This document shows, piece after piece, positions 52,645 to 61,286 of a DNA stretch of 62,834 nucleotides. The notes under the pieces are model-generated. The model had not been told where the DNA came from and did no database searches. It was given only the letters and a program-made list of their open reading frames with translations. The translations under genes were made by a program, and so were the position numbers. Location of the stretch: NCBI GenBank assembly GCA_964596125.1, contig CAZQRP010000020.1:1-62834 (forward strand). Direction: 5' to 3'. Source of the DNA: CAZQRP01 sp964596125. Its GTDB lineage: Bacteria; Chloroflexota; Dehalococcoidia; GIF9; UBA5629. Each line of letters begins with the position of its first letter. Positions within the stretch are counted from its first letter, which is position 1.

Positions 52645-53276
52645 TATTTAGACCTTTCCAGCATAAGAAGCTGATTATAATTAATCGTACTATACCTGAC
52701 CATTAAAGATTGATTTTGTTTTACGATTTATATTATATCTGATTACTTGATATTTGATAACTAATATTTATGGGAGAGATAGATAACTTCTCTGGTAAAG
52801 ATGAGATGAATGGTCCGTCTTGCCACGTATAACAAACCATTAATTTAATTGTGCAATAGTCAACCTGAATGCAACCTGCTCGTCTATCAGTACAGAGAAA
52901 TGAAAGGGAAATGGCCTGTTTGAGAATATTGCCATGGTCTGATCTTTTGGAGATGTCCGCTTGTTTTTATCTCAAATACGTCCTATTCTTCGTAACGATT
53001 TTTACTAATATTTGCGCATTTTTGATAAAAAACGATAATAATTTTTTAAAATATATTGACAAACGTACATATTGTTGTTAATATATGCGAAATCGAATAT
53101 TGTAAGATAAGACAAGAGGTTTGTACTGCCTGAAGAAATCGATAGAGTTAATAGCCACTTTTATACCGCAAAACATTTTTTTATTATATAGCGAAGGTTG
53201 ACATCTGGTTGATATTGAGGATATTCACTCCTGCTCACTATTAGGAGTATATTCCTACCAACTGAAGTCTTTATAA
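52645..53276. other. AT-rich divergent intergenic region
   Basis: No intact gene found. It includes the MarR upstream region and a good promoter at 53056. Between that promoter and the radical SAM gene (about 625 bases) lies only the molybdo-enzyme relic described below, so the promoter may be left over from a lost gene. Confidence 0.4.
53056..53084 (+). promoter_or_regulatory. Sigma-70-type promoter, possibly orphan
   Basis: TTGACA (53056-53061), 17-nt spacer, TAATAT (53079-53084). A perfect -35 and strong -10. It points towards the molybdo-enzyme relic and, further on, the radical SAM gene at 53711, giving an unusually long leader if it serves the latter. Confidence 0.6.
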
Positions 53277-53456
53277 GGTTACGTGGGGATCCAGGGGTGT
53301 TGGGAACCAAATATAAACATCCTCACCGTTGATAGTCATGTTTTCTGCGACAAACTCCGGGGCTGGCTGATCAGGACAAGGCTGTGCAAAATCTGTAATG
53401 CCAAATCGGACTGGAGCTGTGATAAGAGAATTTTTGTATTGCGAAACGGAGTGATG
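53277..53456 (+). pseudogene. C-terminal relic of a fifth molybdopterin oxidoreductase
   Basis: A frame open from TAA 53274-53276 to TGA 53454-53456 reads GCWEPNINILTVDSHVFC, then RGWLIRTRLCKICNA. It aligns with the C-termini of the molybdo-enzymes at 43673 (GVWESNVNVLTEDD...GGWPLKTALCKVYKV) and 46063 (GVWESNINLL...ARSLLCKIYKV). All upstream domains are missing and the text after the match is unrelated. Nucleotide similarity to 45800-45900 is also visible. A dead paralogue. Confidence 0.65.
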
Positions 53457-53710
53457 TGAATAAAACTAACAGACGCACTGAAAGCAGCCCGCACCAAGTA
53501 GTATTGCACAGGTAAACAAACTCTAAAAAGCCAAATAGGCCTGGTCGTGAATTTGTCACTATCGGATAAGGTAATCTGAGACAATAATCAGACAAGGTAA
53601 AGACCTGGACAGTACGCAAGAATAGCTTTAAATGAGAACAATGAGAATAAGTCCAGATCATACTGGGACATAATGTATCAGCAGAATAAAATTGGTCTAA
53701 AGGAGATACA

Positions 53711-55000
53711 GTGAATTTATACACAGCTTTTAAGGCATTTCCTGATGTTGCCAGGTCAATAATTATAAAGTCCGATGTTGTCAGACTGGGAACAAGATTC
53801 AGTGAGATAGCACGGCAAAAGCTTGCCGAGAGGAAAGACGTGCAGTTTAAGGGTTATCAAATATTTTCCCACGACCGCGATAGCTCTACATTATACAGTC
53901 ACAAGATCCCTGGGGCCTTTTACCTCGAAGATGGATCGCCAGATGGTACCAGAATACAAGTACGGAGCTATCAGAATTCTCCATATATGATCGACTTTAT
54001 CGACGAGCGCTTTATGCTCTACTGGAATAGCGAATCCTTAGGCGGAGTCCACTTCGACGCTAAACCAAAGTATTATGAACGAACCATTAACGGTATTCCT
54101 ATGGCTGCGCTGGTACAGGCGGTCGGTGATACGCTATTTGTTACCGCTAACAAATATTGCGAATTGTTTTCCAAAGACAAACAATGCCTGTTTTGCAATA
54201 TCGTGCCCTATGCCAAGGCACAGAAGAAAGGTGGGGATGCCATGATCCCGCGCAAGAAAGCAGAGCAGGTAGCCGAGGTACTGGATACAGCATTACACGA
54301 GCACCGTTTCCGACATGTCTTTATTTCCGGGGGGACTTTTGTCAACAAGTATCAAAGAAAAAACGAAGTCGAATGGTATTCCGACTTTTTAAATCCAATA
54401 ATAAAAAGGATAAAGACTTGGTATTCTGGCGGTTTCCAGATAGAGGCGTTAACCAATGAAGGTTGGGCAAGAATACACGATACAGGCATCCCTTCCGTTC
54501 AACCAAATATCGAGGTCTGGGATAAAAGGCTCTTTGAGATTATATGCCCCGGGAAAGCTGAGGCGATTGGCTACAATGAATGGATAAAGCGAACCATCAA
54601 TGCAGTCGACTTCTGGGGACCGGGCAATGTTAATCCAAGTTTTGTTAGTGGCGTGGAAATGGCTCAGCCATTTGGATTTAATAACGTTGATGAAGCTGTG
54701 GAATCGACATTATCAGGATATGACTTCCTGATGAGAAACGGTGTGTTGCCAAGGCAGGGCGATTTCTGGTGTATCGAGCCGGAGTCTAAACTGGCAGGGG
54801 CGGAGCCGCCACCGTTAGAGTATTTCATAAGGATTGGGAAGGGCTATTTGGAGCTCAGAGAAAGGCATGGTTTCATGAGCTGTGCCGCTTTCTCTTGCCG
54901 ATTTTGTAATCCCCATGGCACCGAGTATGATTTTGAGTACTGGCATGGCAGTGGACTGTCTTCCCGAAACGCAGAACAGAAGGACCCGGGACCTGAGTAA
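53711..55000 (+). CDS. Radical SAM family protein with CX8CX2C motif
   Basis: A 429-residue protein. GTG 53711 follows AAGGAG by six bases. The putative cluster site is CELFSKDKQCLFC (residues about 150-162), i.e. C-x8-C-x2-C in place of the usual C-x3-C-x2-C, followed by the SAM-binding GG-like strand HVFISGGTFVNK and QPNIEVWDKRLFEIICPGK. A further C-terminal cysteine set, CAAFSCRFCNPHG, may hold another cluster. The N-terminal 140 residues form a domain I do not recognise (YEDG/FYLEDGSPDGTRI). It stands alone between two intergenic regions. Radical SAM chemistry is likely; reaction and substrate are unknown. Confidence 0.82.
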   Translation: MNLYTAFKAFPDVARSIIIKSDVVRLGTRFSEIARQKLAERKDVQFKGYQIFSHDRDSSTLYSHKIPGAFYLEDGSPDGTRIQVRSYQNSPYMIDFIDERFMLYWNSESLGGVHFDAKPKYYERTINGIPMAALVQAVGDTLFVTANKYCELFSKDKQCLFCNIVPYAKAQKKGGDAMIPRKKAEQVAEVLDTALHEHRFRHVFISGGTFVNKYQRKNEVEWYSDFLNPIIKRIKTWYSGGFQIEALTNEGWARIHDTGIPSVQPNIEVWDKRLFEIICPGKAEAIGYNEWIKRTINAVDFWGPGNVNPSFVSGVEMAQPFGFNNVDEAVESTLSGYDFLMRNGVLPRQGDFWCIEPESKLAGAEPPPLEYFIRIGKGYLELRERHGFMSCAAFSCRFCNPHGTEYDFEYWHGSGLSSRNAEQKDPGPE

Positions 55001-55200
55001 CAGGGAGCTTTAACTCTGCAATTATAGATAGACACGTAAATTGCAGGACTGACTTGAGTATACCGGGATTTTAGGACCGGAGCAGACCACGGAACCAGGA
55101 GGTTCAGGCAATGTATGGCTAGCGTGCCAGAATAGGATGCTGATTACTTTCGGTTGACAAGGGTACAGAGCATGAAACGAGTCTGATAGTACCTGAAGGT

Positions 55201-55225
55201 GTAACCTGTCACTTCCACAGGTTAC
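55201..55225. terminator. 9-bp hairpin between convergent genes
   Basis: GTAACCTGT (55201-55209), loop CACTTCC, ACAGGTTAC (55217-55225). It lies between the convergent radical SAM and M24 genes, where a bidirectional terminator would be expected. No T-run follows, so its strength is uncertain. The rest of the 330-base gap shows no gene. Confidence 0.45.
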
Positions 55226-55329
55226 CTTTCAAAGGGCTAATAGGTGAAGGGATAGAATGGAATTCAAAATCAATAAGAGAGGGGGTGAGAGAAAAAGTTC
55301 AGACTACAGATATGGGCTGTTGATGGTAC

Positions 55330-56532
55330 TTAGACGATGTTCAGTTTTGCTGGCGTCCTCTGTAGTCGTTCCACTCTCTTATTTTTTGTAATGCGGATGA
55401 GGTCTCCAAACTTCGCACCTGCAGTGTAGTCCTTGTTACATAGGTTCGGATGGACAGTAAAATAGTCTCCTGGTTGTGGTGGACTATCCATCGGCATAGC
55501 ACTCGCCATATTGTATCTATGTATTTGAGGTGTCATCGGTTCATATCCAGCCCTATGGATACGCTTAGCTAGACCCATCTCAATTTCCATGAAGGTCCGA
55601 TCATTCTCCAGCTCCGCCAGAGAAAAATCGTAGATCTCTTTGCAGAACTCAAACATCTCCTCTACTTCCTTCTTAGGCCGACCAATGGAAAGGGCATAGC
55701 TTATCTGAGGTGAAATGCCAGCGTAAGTAGCATTTATCTCAAACATGACCACATCACCCGTCGCAAGCTTATTATGTGAGGCTGGTGCTCTCAGGAAGGT
55801 TGGACTCGGCCCTGATGTCGCAATCATAAAGTGAGGATACCAGCCTCCATTATTGATGATCGCTTGTTCGGCTGCAGCCCATAACTCATACTCCGCCACT
55901 CCCGATTTCAGGACCTTAGCTACAGCTTCATATGAAAGGTCAAGAATTTCACAGGCCTTTTTCAATAGGGTCACTTCCTCTTCACTATTTCTAGAGACCT
56001 CATTTATGGCCTCACCTAATACTGCCGTCGCATCCACAAGGGTAGCATCCGGCAAGCTCTCCCGAAGAGCATCATAGTCCGAAGCCGGAATAACTCCCAT
56101 CTTATAGCCTACTATACCTAATCTGCCATCTTCGATCTTGAGCTGCTCGATCTTTCTCACGACATCCCGAACAGGATAAAGGCTTCCCACGACTTCGTTT
56201 ATCCATGATGTTTGCACCGCAGTATGTATGAACTGAGGACCTATGGCAGTGCTGACTCCAAGCTGTGGTTCTCCTTCCAGGGGGAACACGACGTAAATAC
56301 CAAGGTTAGCGAATGGTACATAGTTTGAAATATAGTACAGGTGATTATTGAGCGTAGGCATATATCCCCATGGTGCACCTACGATAAGGCAGTCAATATT
56401 ATGCTTACTCATAGCTTTGCGGATTGCACGCCACCTTCTATCGCGCTCCTCACCCGAGGGCATCGGGAATGTCCAAGGGTACTCCAGCCTGGTAGGATTT
56501 CCTTTGTATGTGTAAGGGCAAAACTCGCTCAT
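55330..56532 (-). CDS. M24 (creatinase/aminopeptidase P-like) protein without metal ligands
   Basis: A 400-residue pita-bread-fold protein with the creatinase-type N-domain (about 30-160) and C-terminal catalytic-fold domain. Active M24 peptidases use Asp, Asp, His, Glu, Glu. Here the first Asp segment reads GDVVMFEINATYAGISPQ, with Glu and Gln in the Asp positions; the usual EP-G segment reads FTVHPNL, and the last Glu segment AGAKFGDLIRIT has no Glu. The His is in HFMIAT or PQIHRYN. All or nearly all metal ligands are therefore lost, as in creatinase, which works without metal. It may cleave a C-N bond or another non-peptide substrate. GGGGGAAA lies upstream of ATG. Confidence 0.8.
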   Translation of the reverse strand: MSEFCPYTYKGNPTRLEYPWTFPMPSGEERDRRWRAIRKAMSKHNIDCLIVGAPWGYMPTLNNHLYYISNYVPFANLGIYVVFPLEGEPQLGVSTAIGPQFIHTAVQTSWINEVVGSLYPVRDVVRKIEQLKIEDGRLGIVGYKMGVIPASDYDALRESLPDATLVDATAVLGEAINEVSRNSEEEVTLLKKACEILDLSYEAVAKVLKSGVAEYELWAAAEQAIINNGGWYPHFMIATSGPSPTFLRAPASHNKLATGDVVMFEINATYAGISPQISYALSIGRPKKEVEEMFEFCKEIYDFSLAELENDRTFMEIEMGLAKRIHRAGYEPMTPQIHRYNMASAMPMDSPPQPGDYFTVHPNLCNKDYTAGAKFGDLIRITKNKRVERLQRTPAKLNIV

Positions 56533-57179
56533 TAATTTCCCCCGTGCTCTGTTATTTCAACTCTTATTTGGTCCAGCTAAAGTGTACCAGAGATGTTGTG
56601 GCTTAAACAAGGATATTGATAGATTGTTTCCAAATAAGTCCAATAGTCTGTACCAAATAATTGACGTACAAAACAGTACTCTCATTACATTCATGTTGGG
56701 TAATTTATGAGCGCTGAAATTCTTTTCACACTAATAACAATCTGTGAGAAATAGAGTATATCGTGCTTTAGTTCCTATTTTGGTATTTTCTCGATGCATA
56801 TTGGCCTCACGCCGACACAAACAAGGCATCTAGGGTAATATTGCCTTCTTAAACAAGCAACTTTATCTGATGAGCCGTGCTCCCTTTTCCGTTACCCCTT
56901 ACGTGCCTTCAGTACTGCCAGGAGATCTGTTAAACGCACCAGTAGACCATGGATATAATCTACCCCCCAGATCTATTTTTTCGTTTACGAGAATCTCATG
57001 TACGGTATAGTACTTTTTTCCTATAGCAGGATATTACGAAAATACCATTTACAGTAGTTATCTGATAAAGCATACTATATTTAAGTGAAGCTTCTAAAAT
57101 AGATTGCTTGTAAGATTATTTCGTGTAGATCGTTAGTAATACCTAAAAATGAAATGATCGTTTTCCAAGATGGTGGGGT
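56533..57179. other. Intergenic region without recognisable gene
   Basis: About 650 AT-rich bases between divergent genes. Short minus-strand frames around 56890-57010 read coding-like (for example VDYIHGLLVRLTDLLAVLKA ending at 56897) but have no start and no family I know, so they may be debris of a lost gene. No clear promoter match was found. Confidence 0.35.
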
Positions 57180-57707
57180 GTGAATTGGTTGGTACGGATA
57201 AGACCAGTAATCGGCTTAATATCGGCCGTCCTGCTTCTTTTAGCATGTCCAAAACAGCAAGTTCCACCTGCAGCAGCAAATTTACCGATGCTAGTGAAAC
57301 TACCTCTAGAAGAACTAGTAGCCCAGAGTGATTGTATCGTAGTCGGGAGAGTTGTCGGAAAGCAAAGCCGGGCAAATACCGACACCAAACACACTTATAC
57401 TTTGATTACCCTCACTGTTGAAGACTGGATTAAGGGTGAACGGGAAGATAATACAATAGTCATCAAATTACCTGGTGGGAAAACAGGTGGAACAACCAGA
57501 TGGATAGAGGATGCGGAAAGTTTTCAGGTGGAGGAGGTAGTAGTTGTTTTTCTCAAATCACAAGATGACGGTAGTTTTAACGTTGTTGGTGGGAGGCAGG
57601 GAAAATTGGTTGTTGAGAAAGGTAGCATCGCTGGCAGTGATCTATCTCTTGAGGAACTAGTTTCGGAAATTATGACCGAGGTCGACAAAGCATCCAAGGA
57701 AAAATAA
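57180..57707 (+). CDS. Small lipoprotein sharing a domain with the next gene
   Basis: A 175-residue exported protein. GTG 57180 starts a signal peptide that ends in the lipobox-like LLAC (C23). The mature part has the pattern LEELVAQSDCIVVGRVVGKQ, HTYTLITLTVEDWIKG, IVIKLPGG...GGTTRWIEDAESF and VVVFLKSQDD...GGRQGKL. The same pattern forms residues about 45-205 of the metalloprotease-like protein encoded 24 bases downstream. The domain is found in secreted bacterial proteins; I cannot name its function. The tandem pair likely arose by duplication, and the lipoprotein could act as an inhibitor, chaperone or receptor for its neighbour. Confidence 0.7.
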   Translation: MNWLVRIRPVIGLISAVLLLLACPKQQVPPAAANLPMLVKLPLEELVAQSDCIVVGRVVGKQSRANTDTKHTYTLITLTVEDWIKGEREDNTIVIKLPGGKTGGTTRWIEDAESFQVEEVVVVFLKSQDDGSFNVVGGRQGKLVVEKGSIAGSDLSLEELVSEIMTEVDKASKEK

Positions 57708-57731
57708 ATGCTCGCAGTGCGGAGAAGTTAA

Positions 57732-59541
57732 GTGAAGCGATTCCATTGGCTCATAGGTGTTACTCTCCTGCTGGTTATCAACTTAACACTACCATCCGTT
57801 TCTAACAGGATGGTGCAGGCTCTGACGATGAAGCAGGATCAGGAGGACAGTACTGCTGGACCTGGCTCTATCGTAGGCGGCATGGTCAGGATCAGCTTGG
57901 CGGAACTCTCTAATGGCGCGAGCCATATTATAGAGGGGACAGTTATTGAGCGTAAAAGTTGGTGGAACGCCGAGCATACCAGGATTTATACCTCGGTAGC
58001 TATGTCAGTAGAGGAACTATTAAAAGGTAGTTTGAGCCCAGAGATGATCAGTGTCATTGTGCCTGGGGGTGAAGTTGATGGTCTAACAGAATGGGTATCC
58101 GATGCACCAAGATTTCATCGAGATGAGAGGGCAGTTGTATTCATGAAACAGCTTTCTCAACCGCAGATCAAAAAACTTCAAGCAGATCAACCTGGGCAAG
58201 TACACAGCGCCTCATTTGAAGTCAACGGTGGCTTTCAGGGCAAACTTGCCATTACACATGGTAAGGTGGGCGATTTGCCGTTGGCCGTGTTCAAAGGGCG
58301 GGTAAAACAGGTTCTTCGAGGTCAGTCTCTGTCGGTGAGTTTAGACCTGCCTTCATCTACTGTTGAGCTTCCTTTTGCTACTAATGGTTGGAGATGGCCT
58401 GGTGCCAGCCCTGTAGTAAGTTACAGAATCAATGAAAATACTGTAGATTGTACTGGCGAAGGGATGGTTGTGCAGGATGCGGCAGCAACGTGGAATGCTG
58501 CTGGCGCTAATTTTTCATTCACCTATAGCGGATCAACAGGTGCTACCAGTGTGGGCCGAAATTTTCAAAACGAAATAATGTGGACTGCAGGAGTCCTTGA
58601 TGGGAACACCATCGCAATGGCGTCTATCTGGGCAATTGGCAATACCATTGTTGAAAATGATATTCAGTTCAACGATAACTTTCTCTGGAGCACAGCAGCT
58701 TCTCCCCCCTGGAACTATTATGATGTTCAAACTATAGTTCTTCATGAGCTGGGGCACTGGCTTCTTCTACTGGATCTTTACGATCCCGCTGATTCTGATA
58801 AAGTGATGTATGGCTACGGTTCTCCAGGTACAACAAAGCGGATCCTTCACCCTGATGATATCGCGGGCATTAAGTATATCTACGGCTCCGCCATACCCTC
58901 TGCTCCAACACTTATATCTCCGGCAGATGGTGCGTACATTGCCGGCAGTTCTGTCACCCTTGAGTGGGATGTTGCTGCTGAGGCGAGCAACTATCGTTTA
59001 GAGGTGAACACCGATCCAGCATGGGGTGTTGGGACCAGGAAGTTTTATAATGAAGTGGGCAATGTAACTCAATACGTGGACACAGGATATCCAGATGACG
59101 GGACCGCGTATTACTGGCGGGTCTGGGCAGGCAATGCTAACGGCTGGTGTTCCGATGCAGAGGCCAATGCCAACAGCCGAAGTTTTACCAACAGGGTACC
59201 ACCGTCTTCACCTCCATCAGCCCCGACCATGGTAACTCCGGCAGATGGTGAATACATTTCGGGAACTAATGTCACCTTCGAGTGGGGTACTACTCCTGAG
59301 ACAAGCAACTATCGTCTGGAGGTGAACACCGATCCCGCTTGGGGTGTTGGGACAAGGAAGTTTTATAATGAAGTGGGCAATGTTACCACATACGGGGACA
59401 CAGGCTATCCAGGCGATGGGACTGTATATTACTGGCGGGTCTGGGCGGGCAACATTGTTGGCTGGAGTTCACCGACTTCGGGCTGGAGTTTCACCAATCT
59501 AGATAAGCCCTCAGCACCGACTCTTTCGTCTCCGGATGACG
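57732..59541 (+). CDS. Secreted metzincin-like protease with FN3-type repeats, 5' part
   Basis: GTG 57732, with GGAG seven bases upstream, starts a signal peptide (LIGVTLLLVINLTLP). Residues about 45-205 repeat the domain of the preceding lipoprotein. Residues about 215-390 are a matrixin/M10-like catalytic domain with H338-E-L-G-H342-WLLLL-D348 and a Met-turn-like VMYG. The usual third ligand pattern HxxGxxH is HxxLxxD here, as partly seen in snapalysin-type enzymes. FN3-like units of about 100 residues follow, each ending in YYWRVWAGN. The reading frame runs into the assembly gap at 59542; the continuation is 59642-60580. Likely an extracellular protease or adhesin. Confidence 0.8.
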
Positions 59542-59641
59542 NNNNNNNNNNNNNNNNNNNNNNNNNNNNNNNNNNNNNNNNNNNNNNNNNNNNNNNNNNN
59601 NNNNNNNNNNNNNNNNNNNNNNNNNNNNNNNNNNNNNNNNN
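59542..59641. other. Assembly gap (100 N)
   Basis: Exactly 100 N, a standard scaffold placeholder. The 55 bases on its left are identical to the 55 on its right. Overlapping those ends removes 155 bases and makes the two parts of the repeat protein gene continue in one frame. The real gap may thus be an overlap, or may hide further repeat units. Confidence 0.95.
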
Positions 59642-60580
59642 AGTTTCACCAATCTAGATAAGCCCTCAGCACCGACTCTTTCGTCTCCGGATGACGATGC
59701 TACTGTATCAGGCAACTCTGTCACGTATCAATGGAATGCTTCTATCAGGGCGAGCAACTATCGTTTAGAGATCAATACCGATCCAGCATGGGGTATTGGG
59801 ACCAGAAAGTTCTATGGTGAAATAGGCAATGCTACCACATACGAGGATACAGGCTATCCAGGTGATGGGACTATGTATTACTGGCGGGTCTGGGCAGGCA
59901 ATGCTGCCGGCTGGAGTTCACCGACTTCGGGCTGGAGTTTCACCAATCTAGATAAGCCCTCAGCACCGACTCTTTCGTCTCCGGATGACGGTGCTAATGT
60001 ACCTGGAGCCTCTGTCACCTTCGAGTGGAACGCCTCTGCCGGGGCGACTCAGTACTGGATGGAGGTGAACTCTGATCCTAACTGGGGCAGGGCAACGAGG
60101 ACGTTTTGTGGTGGCGTAGGCAATGTAACGCAATACGTGGACACAGGATATCCAGATGATGGGACCGCGTATTACTGGCGGGTCTGGGCGGGCAATGCTG
60201 CCGGCTGGTGTTCTGCTAGCGAGGCCAGTGCCAACAGCCGAAGCTTTACCAACGGAGCACCAGCATCGATTCCTTCGGCGCCGATGCTCACTGCTCCTGG
60301 TGATGGTGCATATGTACCTGGAAGTTCGGTGACCTATGAGTGGAATGCCTCTGCCGGTGCAACGAAGTACTGGATAGAGGTGAACACCGATCCTGGTTGG
60401 GGTGTTGGGACCAGGAAGCTGTGCACAGGCGTAGGCAATGTAACACAGCACATAGACACGGGTTATCCCGATGACGGAACCGCGTATTACTGGCGGGTCT
60501 GGGCGGGCAATACTGCCGGCTGGTGCTCTGCTGCTGAGGCCAATGCCAACAGCCGCAGCTTTGTTAATGGGTTACCGTAA
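59642..60580 (+). CDS. Repeat protein, 3' part after the gap
   Basis: The frame is open from the first base after the gap to TAA 60578-60580 (312 codons) and encodes only FN3-like repeat units, beginning SFTNLDKPSAPTLSSPDD, which is also the last sequence before the gap. There is no independent start with a ribosome site, so this is the C-terminal part of the protease-like protein started at 57732. It ends in NANSRSFVNGLP with no sorting signal or membrane anchor, so the product is probably released or held by its repeats. Confidence 0.75.
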   Translation, partial: SFTNLDKPSAPTLSSPDDDATVSGNSVTYQWNASIRASNYRLEINTDPAWGIGTRKFYGEIGNATTYEDTGYPGDGTMYYWRVWAGNAAGWSSPTSGWSFTNLDKPSAPTLSSPDDGANVPGASVTFEWNASAGATQYWMEVNSDPNWGRATRTFCGGVGNVTQYVDTGYPDDGTAYYWRVWAGNAAGWCSASEASANSRSFTNGAPASIPSAPMLTAPGDGAYVPGSSVTYEWNASAGATKYWIEVNTDPGWGVGTRKLCTGVGNVTQHIDTGYPDDGTAYYWRVWAGNTAGWCSAAEANANSRSFVNGLP

Positions 60581-61286
60581 TATCAGCGTATCCTTATATC
60601 ATTCTACTATTGCATTAAGAGATCTGTTTAATAGCAGGTACAGACTATGACTACAGTCTCCTCTATGTATTCAGAAAGCTTTAGCTAGTGATATAATATT
60701 TATATCTCGATATGTAAATACAAACAAAACAGCTTGAGGGATATATTCTATTGTCCTAATCTATAAAGTGTGTGTGATTTTTTGTCTAAAATCTGTTCGA
60801 TTTTTGCTTACGATTCACACGTTTGCCTCCTTGCCTTGTTGATACTTAATCATACCACCTTACCACTTCAATAGGTATATACCCCACGGTCTTTTTCATG
60901 ATAAGGCGGCTCCATTCGGTTATGTTAAACAATACGCCTGGTGTTTCGTAGTGTAGGCACGGTCGCTATATTGAAATTTCAGATAACCTCTGTTAACATA
61001 TGATAATCTTATTAGTTGACCCAGTATCCACATACACCTGGTATTTAATAGAGATTCTATATAATTCGGCACTTAAAGCAGTATATTTGCACCGTTTAGC
61101 TTATTTGTTATGCGTACTAAATTTACGTGCCTGTCCATCATAGCAGGCATTTCGATCGACCGACTATTCTACCGGGGTAGGACTACATCAAGGCACACCA
61201 TATTAAATTTTGGTATACGTAAAAGTACGTTTGCTTGAAAAAGATTTCTTTTTATTATTAAAATCTTTGAATCAGGAGCGTGCAAC
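60581..61286. other. Intergenic region before molybdo-enzyme 4
   Basis: About 700 AT-rich bases with no frame that looks coding. A weak promoter-like pair (TTGAAA near 61235 with an AT-rich -10) precedes the next gene. Nothing else stands out. Confidence 0.4.

Larger units (their letters stand above)
58901..60580 (+). repeat. Tandem FN3-like repeats with near-identical DNA
   Basis: Five visible units (starting near 58901, 59218, 59511/59666, 59961 and 60278) of about 100 codons. Each has SAPTL.SP-DG, VTxEWN/D, NYRLEVNTDP or KYWIEVNTDP, TGYPDDGTAYYWRVWAGN and often NANSRSFTN. A 55-base block occurs identically at 59487-59541, 59642-59696 and 59936-59990. Copy number may be wrong in the assembly. 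Confidence 0.8.

Noticed and set aside
55153..55181. TTGACA-like box near 55153 as a promoter
   Set aside because: No acceptable -10 element at 16-18 bases and no plus-strand gene follows.
58901..60580. Repeats considered as a CRISPR array or transposon ends
   Set aside because: They are about 300-bp in-frame protein-domain repeats, not short repeats with unique spacers.
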